A DNA stretch of 64,000 nt. Origin: Macrolepiota albuminosa (Eukaryota > Basidiomycota > Agaricomycetes > Agaricales > Agaricaceae). Position 1 is the stretch's first letter. Each line of letters starts with the position of its first letter. The position numbers were made by a program, and so were the translations under genes. Below, piece after piece: positions 52,440 through 62,566 of the stretch. Location of the stretch: the NCBI GenBank assembly GCA_027475525.1, contig JAMWFC010000049.1, forward strand, positions 1,489,297 to 1,553,296, written 5' to 3'. The notes under the pieces are model-generated. The model was not told where the DNA came from. It did not search any database and worked only from the letters and a program-made list of their open reading frames with translations.

Positions 52440-53522
52440 CCCGGAAGATGCCCTAAATCGCGGAATCGACCCCGACATCTTCTCCGCTCCGGTCTCACAT
52501 CTTCGATCTACGACACTCATACCGGACACCCTCACGGCTTCCCTTCCCTACCCTTCCACTCTTCGCACTCCCTCCTCCTCAAAACCCGCCTCACCCCCTC
52601 CGGAACTCCTCTCAACACCCTCGTCGACAGCGGCGCCACCGACAACTTCATCGATGAAGCATGGTCTACCCTCGCCCCAGAACCCGCCCAGCGACTCCCG
52701 GTCCCGGTACGGCTCTGCCTCTTCGACGGCGACGCCTCTACGGCGGGGGACATCACTCATTTCGTGCGTATGCCCGTTACCTTCGCCAACGGACAGACTC
52801 ACAACCTCCGGATGTTGATAACAAAACTCCACCCTTCCGCACCCCTGGTCTTAGGGCTCCCGTGGCTCCGGGACACCAACCCCCGCATCGATTGGCGACA
52901 CCTCACCCTTCACCTGACCCGGGACCCGACGCCCGACGACCAGCAACTCCCCTTCAACATCCCCCACTCCCCAAATCCAACCCCGAAGGACCCCCCGGAT
53001 GAGCCCCCACCACCCCCCGGACTCCAGTCTTGCTCGTCCCGATCCTTCATCATCAATGCCAGGCTGGACGGCACCCCCGGGCCGATATCGGCCCTCATCG
53101 ACAGCGGAGCCACCGGGGTTTTCATCAGCGACGCCCTCGACCTCCCCCACGACTCCCTCGACCAGCCCCTCTGCCTGCAACGCCTCGACGGCACCCCCTC
53201 CTCCTCTGGCCCCATCCAAAGGTCTCACTTGGGACGCGTGACCCTGGACAACAACTATGAGTTCACTTCCGACTTCCTGGTCACGCGACTTCACGAATCG
53301 ACCCCGATGGTGCTGGGACTGCCCTGGCTGCGCGACACGAACCCCGACATCGATTGGAGGACGCTCACCATGACCTTCCCGGGACCTGAAGACCACCCCT
53401 CGGCCGCCGTGCACCTCCGGGCCCTAGGAAACGACCCGGCGCCCAACACCCCCGGGACGACTGCCGCGCCCCCCACGCATGCAACACCCGCGCCCATCCG
53501 AGACCGCAAGGCCCCTGATTGA
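52440..53522 (+). CDS. Gypsy-3 protease region with two tandem retropepsin-like domains
   Basis: Lies in the frame +1 to Gag and overlapping its end, so Gag to Pro needs a frameshift. The first domain has the active site LVDSGATDNFID (about 52,620) and the distal motif LVLGLPWLRDTNPRIDW (about 52,850). The second repeats both: LIDSGATGVFIS (about 53,092) and MVLGLPWLRDTNPDIDW (about 53,305). Both keep the D-S/T-G triad. A proline-rich linker joins them. Retropepsins act as homodimers, so a covalent tandem could form a pepsin-like single-chain enzyme; that is inference. A TGA at 53,520 separates it from RT in the same frame. Confidence 0.82.
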   Translation, partial: PGRCPKSRNRPRHLLRSGLTSSIYDTHTGHPHGFPSLPFHSSHSLLLKTRLTPSGTPLNTLVDSGATDNFIDEAWSTLAPEPAQRLPVPVRLCLFDGDASTAGDITHFVRMPVTFANGQTHNLRMLITKLHPSAPLVLGLPWLRDTNPRIDWRHLTLHLTRDPTPDDQQLPFNIPHSPNPTPKDPPDEPPPPPGLQSCSSRSFIINARLDGTPGPISALIDSGATGVFISDALDLPHDSLDQPLCLQRLDGTPSSSGPIQRSHLGRVTLDNNYEFTSDFLVTRLHESTPMVLGLPWLRDTNPDIDWRTLTMTFPGPEDHPSAAVHLRALGNDPAPNTPGTTAAPPTHATPAPIRDRKAPD

Positions 53523-56500
53523 CCCCCAAACATTCCTCGGAACAAGTACAAGGGGCCGGACTACCCCTGCCGGTCTCAGACACGCGTCACACCCGCTCCG
53601 GCTGATGATTCCGCAACACCGATCGACCCGAGCGCACTCGACATTAGGATCATTGGGGCCGCCCCCTTCGCCTGCCTCATGAGGGATGGGACTCCCACGT
53701 TTCAGCTACACACCTCGCCCTCTCTCCCGGAAGAACACCTACGAGGGGACGCTATTCCCCCGGAACAGAAAACCGAGGAGCAAATCCTCCGAGAAGTAGT
53801 TCCCCCGGAGTATCACGAGTTCGCTGACGTATTCTCCGAAGGAGACGCCAAGGAGATCCCCCCTCACCGCCCCTATGATCACACCATCGACCTCGAGGAA
53901 GGAGCCACCCCCCCTTTCGGCAAGGTCTACAACATGTCGGAGGTCGAACTCCGGGCCCTCAAGGACTACCTCGACGAAATGCTCGGTAAGGGATTCATCC
54001 GACCCTCCGCCTCCGCTGCCGGAGCCCCGGTTCTATTCGCCAAGAAGAAGGACGGCTCGCTCTGACTCTGTGTCGACTACTGGGGACTCAATAAGATCAC
54101 CAAGAAGAACCGCTACCCGCTCCCGCTCATTGGCGATCTGGTCGATCGACTCCGCAGTGCCAAGGTTTATACAAAGATCGACCTCCGCTCCGGTTACAAC
54201 AACGTCCGCATCGCCCCGGGACATGAGTGGAAGACCGCGTTCCGCACATGGTATGGTCTGTTTGAGTACCTTGTAATGCCTTTCGGAATGACTAACTCCC
54301 CCGCCACGTTCCAATACTTCATGAACGATATCTTCCACGACATGAGCGACGTCTTCGTGATCGTCTACCTGGACGACATCCTCATTTATTCCGACTCACC
54401 GGAGGATCACCAGAAGCATGTCCGGCAAGTCCTCGAACGCCTCCAGGAGCACAACCTCCACGCCAAGCCCGAGAAGTGTTCATTCCATACGGAAGAGGTT
54501 GAGTATCTTGGCGTCATAGTATCCCCGAATGGCGTTCGCATGGACCCCCACAAGGTCGAGGCCATCGTCAACTGGCCGCAGCCCCGGAACGTGAAGGAAG
54601 TACAGTCCTTCCTGGGTTTCGCTAACTTCTACCGGAGGTTTATAGACAACTACTCCAGGATCACGAAACCCCTCAACTGGCTCACGCGTAAGGACATCGC
54701 CTGGAACTGGGACAGTAAGTGCCAGAGCATCTTTAACCTGCTTAAGGAGGCTTTCACAGTCGCCCCCGTACTCCGGCACTACGACCCGGCCCTCCCGATC
54801 ATCCTAGAATGCGACGCCTCCGATTACGCCATTGCCGGGATTCTCTCGCAGATGGAATCTGACGGTGGGGAGCCCCGGCCAGTCGCCTTCTACACCCGGT
54901 CCATGATCGACGCCGAGCTCAATTACGACATTTACGACAAGGAGCTCCTCGCCATCGTCGAAGCCTTCAAACAATGGCGAGCCTATCTCGAGGGAGCCCG
55001 GCACCGGATCCAGGTCTATTCGGATCATAATAACCTGCAGTACTTCACCACGACCAAGCAACTCAGTCGACGGCAGGCCCGATGGTCCGAGATCCTCTTG
55101 GAGTACGACTTCACGATCCAATACCGCCCGGGACGACTTGGCGCCAAGCCCGACGCCCTCACCCGCCGTCCGGACGTCTACCCCAAGAAGTCGTTCGAGG
55201 CGGAACGTAATGCGTTCAATCATCGCGTGGTGATCCCTCCCGAACATTTGAATGCCTTACTGATCTTAAACGAGGAAGGGACCCTGAGTCAGATTCGCCG
55301 CGCCCCCCGAGACAAGTACTTCACCGATCACGACCCCCGCAACCCCCCTGATGGAACCGACCGGGACCCCGCCTTCTCCCTGTCCCCCGACAAAAAACTC
55401 CTCCTCCGGGACGGCCGCATCTACGTCCTGGATCACGCCCGACTTCGCTACGACGTCCTCCGTCAACACCACAACCACAAGCTCCGGGGACATCCTGGAA
55501 TACGTAAGACCCTCCAGCTCATCTCCCGGACTTACTTTTGGCCAGGGTTGAAGAAGGACGTGACCCGTTACATTTGATCATGCGAGCCCTGCCTCCGGGC
55601 CAAGGTCCCCCGACACCGACCGTACGGACTCCTGAAACCCCTGCCGGTCGGATGACGCCCCTGGTCCTCAATATCTCTGGACCACATCGTCGAGCTCCCG
55701 GAATCTGAAGGGTTCGATGCCATTCTCGTCGTTGTGTGCAGGCTAACCAAACAGGGCATCTTCCTACCCTGCCACACCACGGATACCGCCCCAGACTTCG
55801 CCCGGCTATTCCTCGAGCACGTCTTCGCCAAGCATGGTCTCCCGGACGACATCGTCTCCGACCGGGGCCCCCTCTTCGTGTCCAAGTTTTGGACTTCCCT
55901 GTGTAAGGCCCTTGAAGTAAAGACTAACCTCTCTACCGCCTACCACCCCGAAACCGACGGTCAAACCGAAAGGGTCAACCAGTCCCTTGAGCAGTACCTC
56001 CGGCTGTACGTCAACTACTTGCAGGACGACTGGCGCGCCGAGCTCCCCCTGGCCGAGTTCACCTACAACAACACGCCACACTCTGCCACCGGGGTATCAC
56101 CCTTCTTTGCCAACAAGGGATACCACCCTCGACTGACGCTCTCGCTCCGGGACATCCCGTCGCACGCCGCCCACGAGGTCGCCCGGGATCTCCAGTCTCT
56201 TCACGAATTCCTCCGGGAAGAAATCGACACCGCGAACCAGGCCTATGCGAAACACGCCGACCGGAAACGGGAAGACACCCCCGACTGGACCCCCGGGACA
56301 AAGGTATGGTTAGATCGACGCCACCTCCGCACCCGCCGGCCCTCCCCAAAACTCGATCACAAGCGCCTCGGCCCGTTCAAGATTCTGAAGAAGGTCTCAT
56401 CCCACGCCTACAAGATCGAGCTCCCCCCGGGACTTAAGGGGCTGCACCCGGTATTCCACGTCCGCCTCCTGGAACGACACCCCCCGGATCCCTTCCCCGA

Positions 56501-56750
56501 ACGACGACCCGAACCCCCTCCCCCGGTCGAGGTCGAGGACGAGTACCACTACGAGGTCGAAGACATCCTCGACTCCCGGAACATTCGTGGACGACCCCAC
56601 TTCCTCGTACAATGGAAGGGATATGGCCCAGAGGACGACACTTGGGAGCCGCGACGAAACCTCGAAGGCGCCCTCAACAAGCTCCGGGACTTCCAGCAAC
56701 GGCACCCGGGAAGCGACTCTCCCGGGCGTAGGACTCACAGACAGCAGTAG
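53523..56750 (+). pseudogene. Gypsy-3 Pol: RT, RNase H, integrase, chromodomain (TGA stops)
   Basis: One continuous frame with the protease, broken only by TGA at 53,520, 54,063, 55,575 and 55,653. RT (about 53,870-54,450) has [19 protein letters not shown], where the family has Arg at both the stop and the Trp. It then has [13 protein letters not shown] and catalytic [10 protein letters not shown]. RNase H has [15 protein letters not shown] and [10 protein letters not shown]. The integrase zinc region is [10 protein letters not shown]...SCEPC, and the core has [22 protein letters not shown] and [15 protein letters not shown] classical chromodomain ends the protein ([28 protein letters not shown]). 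All catalytic residues remain, so decay is recent. Confidence 0.9.
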
Positions 56751-57186
56751 TGGGCGTAACCCCCGCCTCTGGACTCAACAGGGATTCAACTCCCACGTAT
56801 ACTTCTGTTTTCCCTCTCTTGATCTTGCTTTCTTTGAGTACCCTTCCCACAGTAGCCCCCCGGACTCTGGACCAGGTACTCCTTCTTGTTTTCCCGCCAC
56901 TTTACTTACATCATTAGAGCACCACGTCCAAGTATATACATTTTCTAGACTACATATTACTACANNNNNNNNNNNNNNNNNNNNNNNNNNNNNNNNNNNN
57001 NNNNNNNNNNNNNNNNNNNNNNNNNNNNNNNNNNNNNNNNNNNNNNNNNNNNNNNNNNNNNNNNGTTTTCCCGCCACTTTACTTACATCATTAGAGCACC
57101 ACGTCCAAGTATATACATTTTCTAGACTACATATTACTACAGCTCCGGGTCACGAGAACACGCGAACGACAAGAAAAACGGGGCCC
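56751..57186. other. Gypsy-3 3' region with assembly gap
   Basis: Non-coding sequence after Pol. Contains 100 Ns at 56,965-57,064. The 77 bp before the gap (56,888-56,964) are repeated exactly after it (57,065-57,141). No gene seen. Confidence 0.85.
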
Positions 57187-58806
57187 CTAGAGCTGGGGCC
57201 CCGAGCCACCCTCACCCTCTCCCCCCCTCGGCCAACCCCGGAAGCCTTCCCCCATTCCCCCTGGACCCAGCTCCCGCCACACTTCTTCGGCCAACACGTC
57301 CCAGGATGGAAGCGGCTCGCCCTCGTCCAGTACGCGCTCGAACCAGGATCCCGGGGCAGGCACGTTCCTTCGCCGGTGGGCACCCACCAGCCACCCCAGG
57401 AGATCGAGGCCGCGTTCCACCCCAGGGGTCATCAACTCTGGGCGTTGCCCCTCCTGCAACGCAGCCAGTGCTGTGGCGGCCCCGTCCAGGAGCGAGCGGT
57501 GCTCCCGGGCCCAGCCTGGAAACGTCAGCAAAGGGGACAAGTGATGACAGGGGACTCACTCAACGAGGCCATGCGCGCGATCACCACATCGTGGCGCAGC
57601 CCCTCCACCAGCTCCTGCCCCGGGGTGACCCTCTCTGGGATCCCCACTCCCTGCCCCAACCTGGCTCGCAGCGCCTCCAGCTCCGCCTCTGCCTCTCCCC
57701 GGGCGACCCTGGCCTCCTCCAGGTCCCGGCGAATCCCCTCCTCCCGATCCCCCTCCGGAACCCTCCCGGCCGCCACTTCCTCCCTCATCTCCTCCCCGCG
57801 ACTCCCTTCGGCCTGTTCCCGCGCGACCTCGGCGTCGCCTGCCAGGAGCCCCCTGGACAAAGGAGAGAATGTTGCTGGGGACAGGCGCGGGGGTGAAACC
57901 GGAGACGGGGTCTCCGAGGGCAAGCGCGCCCTCTTGGAGGGCCCCGGGGAGGGACTGGGCGACGCCCGCCGCTTCCCCTTGTCCAGGTGCCCCCCCTGCC
58001 CCCGGGCAACGGACCGAGGGGCCCGGCGCGTGATCAACACCACGGGCCGGCCCCGGCCCCCCACCCGGACGACCCCCCGACTCCCCGATCCCCCGCTGGA
58101 CACCTCTACGGGCGCTGCAGGCCCCTCCCCCACCGGCTCCACCGGCTCCCCCGCCGGCTCCGCCACCCAATCACGCTCCTCAACCCCCATCCTCTGGGTA
58201 TTCCCCCCAGCGGCCATCCCTGCTCCCGGGCGACAGAACGCGCCCTCCACAGCGCCGACACGGAACAGCGCTCGTGATTGGAACTCACCGGACCGTTATT
58301 CACGCACCAAGCGTGAGTGGGCAGTCCCCGGGGCCTCTCCAGGGCCTTCTCGAACAGCTCCTGCGTGGCATTCGCCCACGCGACACGTTGGCCCTCCGGG
58401 ACCTCGGCCACGGTCCCTATCGCCATCCGGGAGCGGCGGAAACGAGGGGCAGGCAATCTCGGGCGAGGAGGGGGCTGAGGACGGGGAGGGCGTACGGTCA
58501 TTCGCGCGAAAGTCGGCGCGGGGCGACTCGGAGAGGGCTCCGGGGGGGCGCTGGGGCCAGCCTCGGGAATTGACTCCGGGAGTCGGCTGGGACCCGCCTC
58601 CGGGGCCGGAACGTTGCGTTGTTCTGAAAAGGAAAGGTCAGTGGGGTAAGGGGTCGGCGCGGGAGTACTCACGTTGCTCGACGAGCGCCGCCACGCGCTC
58701 CCGGTCAAGGCAAGCCCGGTAACGCACGTCCCGGGCTTCCCATGCCATGAGGGGCGCGACCTCGTTCGTTTGAGGGGGCGTCGGCGAATGCGTCGGTGTT
58801 CGCGAC
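57187..58806 (-). CDS. Spliced gene antisense to Gypsy-3, unknown function
   Basis: No known domain. Minus-strand ATG at 58,806 (MSRTPTHSPTPPQTNEV). Exon 1 ends at 58,673, and a GT-AG intron (58,672-58,624) joins VEQ to QRNVPAPEAGPSRLPES. Exon 2 has a Pro/Arg-rich segment and SRMAIGTVAEVPEGQRVAW, ATQELFEKALERPRGLPTHA, then a possible intron near 58,288-58,220. A later frame (58,250-57,560) has an acidic/basic stretch and a Glu/Arg coiled coil (RRDLEEARVARGEAEAELEA). Another intron (57,559-57,516) leads to WAREHRSLLDGAATALAAL and WLVGAHRRRNVPAPGSWFE, ending at 57,187. From memory, REHR.LLDGA motifs recur in hypothetical proteins linked to Gypsy elements in mushrooms. Correctly phased introns on the antisense strand argue for a real gene; the middle splice is unresolved. 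Confidence 0.6.
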
Positions 58807-58935
58807 ATAGTTGACTTTGATGGTAAAAAAATTTTTCGTTACGTGGCAGGGCAGGCGCCGGTTCCCACGCCCAGGTCCGGTCCGAGCCTCCGGCTACGTG
58901 CGCCTCGGAGGGTCTCGGCGCTGAGGGGGGGGTGA

Positions 58936-59714
58936 TGTCACGACCCCTCCCCCCCGGAACCTCCCCGGGACATCCCCGGAGCCCCGCCCGGGAACCCCTT
59001 CCGTCAATCCCATAGCGCACCCCACCCCCACAGCTACCGACGCCGCCATCACACGCATCAATGACCGCCATCAGCCAGCCCCCCGGGACCCCTGCATCAC
59101 GGACCCCAGGATCAACCGCCATCAACGATCGGATCACGCGGTTCGCATCCGACCATCACGCATCACGCCCCACGCATCACGACTCCCTCCGCGCCAATTG
59201 ATCGCGCATTCCCACACGCGCGATCCCAGTATACAGTCCCTGGCCGCTACTCAATGACCCCCGGAACTCATCCCAGACACCCCGGAAGCCCGAGACACGA
59301 CCCGTAGTACTTATAGTGTAGTTCTCCGCTGTATTCGCTAGTCTTGATATTGCATAACTGTTACTTTGGATATTGCGTGCCCCTTGTTTGACTGGTACGC
59401 CTCGTTTGGTACGCTTCGACTGGCACGCCTTAGTATTCGCGTGCTATAAGTTTGGTACGCACTTCGCGACTCTTAAGTTACTAACTTGGTCTCGTCTTAG
59501 AACCTCCGGTTCACGACTCGACCCCCTCTAACTCCCAGCCACTCTCATCCAAAACCCCCGGACTCTAGTCCCCTCTCCCGGGATTACCCCTGTCCCCGTC
59601 TTGAACCCCGGAGTCCTAGCCCCGGAGTTCCAGACACCCGAGTATCCGTAGATCAAGTCCGCACTGTAAGGGCGTCGCTTTCCCAGAAAGCCCCCGATTC
59701 AGCGGAACCTGACA
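58936..59714 (+). repeat. Gypsy-3 3' LTR
   Basis: 779 bp, preceded by GAGGGGGGGGTGA. Partner of 48,829-49,607. Followed by the second GTTGC at 59,715-59,719. Confidence 0.93.
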
Positions 59715-62342
59715 GTTGCCATAAATCTCGACGGTTGGGATTCATCTCCGCCAGATAATACAGTCCACTTTCAAGGTACTCATGACCTTGATCGGACTCG
59801 TGGGTGAGTAGTGCATGAAGACGAATCATATCATCGTCTGTGGGCAATCGCCAATCGTCCCACCACGTGATAGCTGGGGGCTCTCCATAGATGTCCAGTC
59901 AACGATGACATTCATTGTCGACCTCACGGAACTGGTCGATGGATGCTGTGGCCGCAAGAAACTGATTTTTGAGGTAGACCACACCGAAGATATAGGCATG
60001 ATCTATCCACTCTAGAGGTACGCGGTTGGCTATCATAGCACAAAGCACGTCAGCATCGGTGATGTTGATGGCATTAGCCGCGTTGAAATATGGGGGTCGG
60101 AACTGGATGTCAGTCCAGCTCATGGGTATGAAGGGGGTGCTAGGGTTGGCGGTGTCATAATCAGCAACCGCCTCATGATACAGCCCAGGACGCGCAATAA
60201 TCAAGGCCAACAGCCTTGCAAAACGTCCCCAAGCTCTTCCTGAAGGGGACAATCCACGCGTCAGGGCGTGGCCCAGGAGAGTACGCCAGTGCATGCGATA
60301 CGCTCAATCCACTGCAATGCCATACACCGAATTCATCATTGCTGGTTGACAGAAGTAGAGTACGTTCTGCGCCAGCTTGTCCAGATCCCATCGCAGGTAC
60401 CCGTCTGGGGTTGGCATGACCACGATGTTCATGTGATGGGAGGAAAGATCTAGAGGGGGCAAAATGTGCTCGTACTCTGGTGAACACACCAGAGTCATCA
60501 TCCTATCCCTCACTGTAGTGTAATAGTTGATACTGATGCGCTGAAACTTGCGTAACAGATAATAGGCCTCAGTGTATAGAGACACTGATGTGAACTTGTT
60601 CTGCGAAAGCTCATAGAGCTTTTGCAACTGCTGGGGATTCATCGGGAATCCCCTCGGTACCACACGGTTCAACTCCTTTGAGGTATGGTAATACCTCTCT
60701 CCCTTCTCTTTCTCGTGTGTCTTCGTGGCCAAGGCTTCATCACTCACAAATACCGTATTGGTGAGCCGGGAGTAGTAAAAATGGTGGTCAAGTGCCCCGC
60801 TGTAGAACCAATTGGACCGCTCCACTGACGTCCCGCTGACAAACACACCGAGGCCATCAGGAATACGGCCTGTGTCCTACTCCTCCCGATCTTTATCGAC
60901 CTTTGCCTGCTGGTCAGCCTCGTGCTTCCTCCAAGCCTCTCTCTTGCGTTTCTTGTCTAAACGCACTCAGCGTTTAGCAGGGGTTTCTTCTTCCGAGGGG
61001 GTCTCATCTGATGACTCCCCATAATCACTCCCATCACTCGGTTCATTCAGACCGAGCGCAGCTAACATTAGGAGTCGCCCTTCAAGGAGTCACCCTTCGA
61101 CTTCAGCGTCTGTTCTCATGTCCTTTATGGGAATCACGGACGCATACGCCCTCAGTGGTGCCTCAAACTGCACCACTGCTCTGAACCTCATTACTACTCT
61201 GTCTGCTCCTCACGGGACATCTGCTCCAAACTCCACTTTTGACAGGACCACCTCATCCTGCCGCTTCGTCCCTGACTGCTGGGAGGGTGCATGTGTTGAC
61301 GAGGACAATCCTCATAAACTTGTGTCATCCTCCACGGGCTCATCATGTAACTCGGACGGAATCGGAGTGAGCTCTCCAGACTCCCGCATCCCAACCTCCG
61401 GTGCTGCATCACGTGCTCTGAGGCATTTTGCCTCAGGTTGCTCCTCTGACAACGATGGATGCTTCTTCATAGCATTCATGAATGTTTTAATTGTGTTGTC
61501 GTTACGCTGCTGCAGCATAACAATCTCATCAAGCAGGCCCGTAATCACCACCTGAGCCACCGGATCCACCAAAAACGTGGACTCCAGTGGCACTCGCTGG
61601 CCGGCAGATATGAGGCGTCTCCAGACTGCCTCTGCCTGAGGGTCCAACACTTCCAACAGCATCCCAATCTCCTTTCCTTTCCCTTTCTCCGCATACGATA
61701 AGCGCCGCGGAGATGGTGCATGACGAGGTGACAGAGATGCTTGTCGGGGCGGTGTTCGAGGTTGGGGTTGACCTTGATTCTGCATCCTTGCTGACAGTTC
61801 ATCCCATCTGCGCCCTACTATATCCCGAGGCCCACCTCCTCATGCCCCGGTACTCCTCAGAGGCGATCGCCTCCAGTCTCTTCTATACGTCTCTCGTGGG
61901 GGCGGCGTCCTCTCTCATTGTTGTCGAGGCTGCACTACCTCGCTCTTTCTTTGCTGTTGATGCCCCGCGTCATCGTCCACGTCCATGGGTGCTACCTATG
62001 GCGCAGTTAGTGCTTTCTCATCCGAAAGGAGTGTACTTGCACTCTGGGTCTGCGTCTGCTGCATTGGCATTGGCATACCCCACATCATCTGTCCTCCCAT
62101 CTGCTGTCCAGGACCAGCTGGTCCTGGGAAGTATGGCATCTGGAAAAACGGCGGATAAAACTGCGGAGGTTGTCCAAATTGGGCTGGGTTCTGCCTAAAC
62201 TAGGACACCACTGGATACAATGCCACAGTCAGCGTCGTTACAGGCTGCTGAACATTTTGCTGGGGGCAATCCCCCCCCTCCAGAACCCTGTGGGTTCTGA
62301 GGCTGCTGCTCACTGGTCGTACGCTGGTAAGGGTATGACATG
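59715..62342 (-). pseudogene. Gypsy-4 ORF3, homolog of Gypsy-1 ORF3 (stops and frame breaks)
   Basis: Reads on the minus strand from MSYPYQRTTSEQQPQ at 62,342. A Gln/Pro-rich N-terminus is followed by a middle block (61,785-61,312) with AEAVWRRLISAGQRVPLEST then LVDPVAQVVITGLLDEIVML. The conserved C-terminal half (60,846-59,899) has RVVPRGFPMNPQQLQKLYEL, AVD-stop-AYRMHWRTLL and ARPGLYHEAVADYDTANP, then VPLEWIDHAYIFGVVYLKNQ. The same order and motifs occur in Gypsy-1 ORF3. In-frame stops at 60,304 and 59,899 are TGA, and the first sits where Gypsy-1 has Arg. The ORF is cut at 59,715 by Gypsy-3 and finishes at 48,651. Confidence 0.78.
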
Positions 62343-62566
62343 GTAATACAAAAATGTCAACGTGTCGGTGGGAAAAAACACACTAAATTCCCCATCATCA
62401 GGTTACATAACCTGATCTGAACGCCAATCCGCATCACGATCCACATTATCTCATCAGATAGATCAATCTCCATGTTATCTATCCAGAACAACTGTGATCC
62501 GATCCCAGACACTCAGTTGATCCAAGCTCCGACTGATCCGGCCTACATCTTATCACTGCCATCAAT
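62343..62566 (-). other. Gypsy-4 pol-ORF3 spacer
   Basis: 224-bp non-coding spacer, matching in position the 102-bp spacer between pol and ORF3 in Gypsy-1. Confidence 0.5.

Larger units (their letters stand above)
48824..59719 (+). mobile_element. Gypsy-3: full-length Ty3/Gypsy chromovirus nested in Gypsy-4 ORF3
   Basis: A 10,886-bp span (48,829-59,714, including a 100-N gap) with 779-bp LTRs and the target duplication GTTGC (48,824-48,828 and 59,715-59,719). Order: LTR, Gag, tandem proteases, RT, RNase H, integrase, chromodomain, a 2.2-kb 3' region carrying an antisense gene, a purine tract (GAGGGGGGGGTGA) and LTR. The two LTRs differ at about eleven sites by eye, all transitions and most at CpG. 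In-frame stops are all TGA. It is GC-rich compared with the sequence it invaded. Confidence 0.95.
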
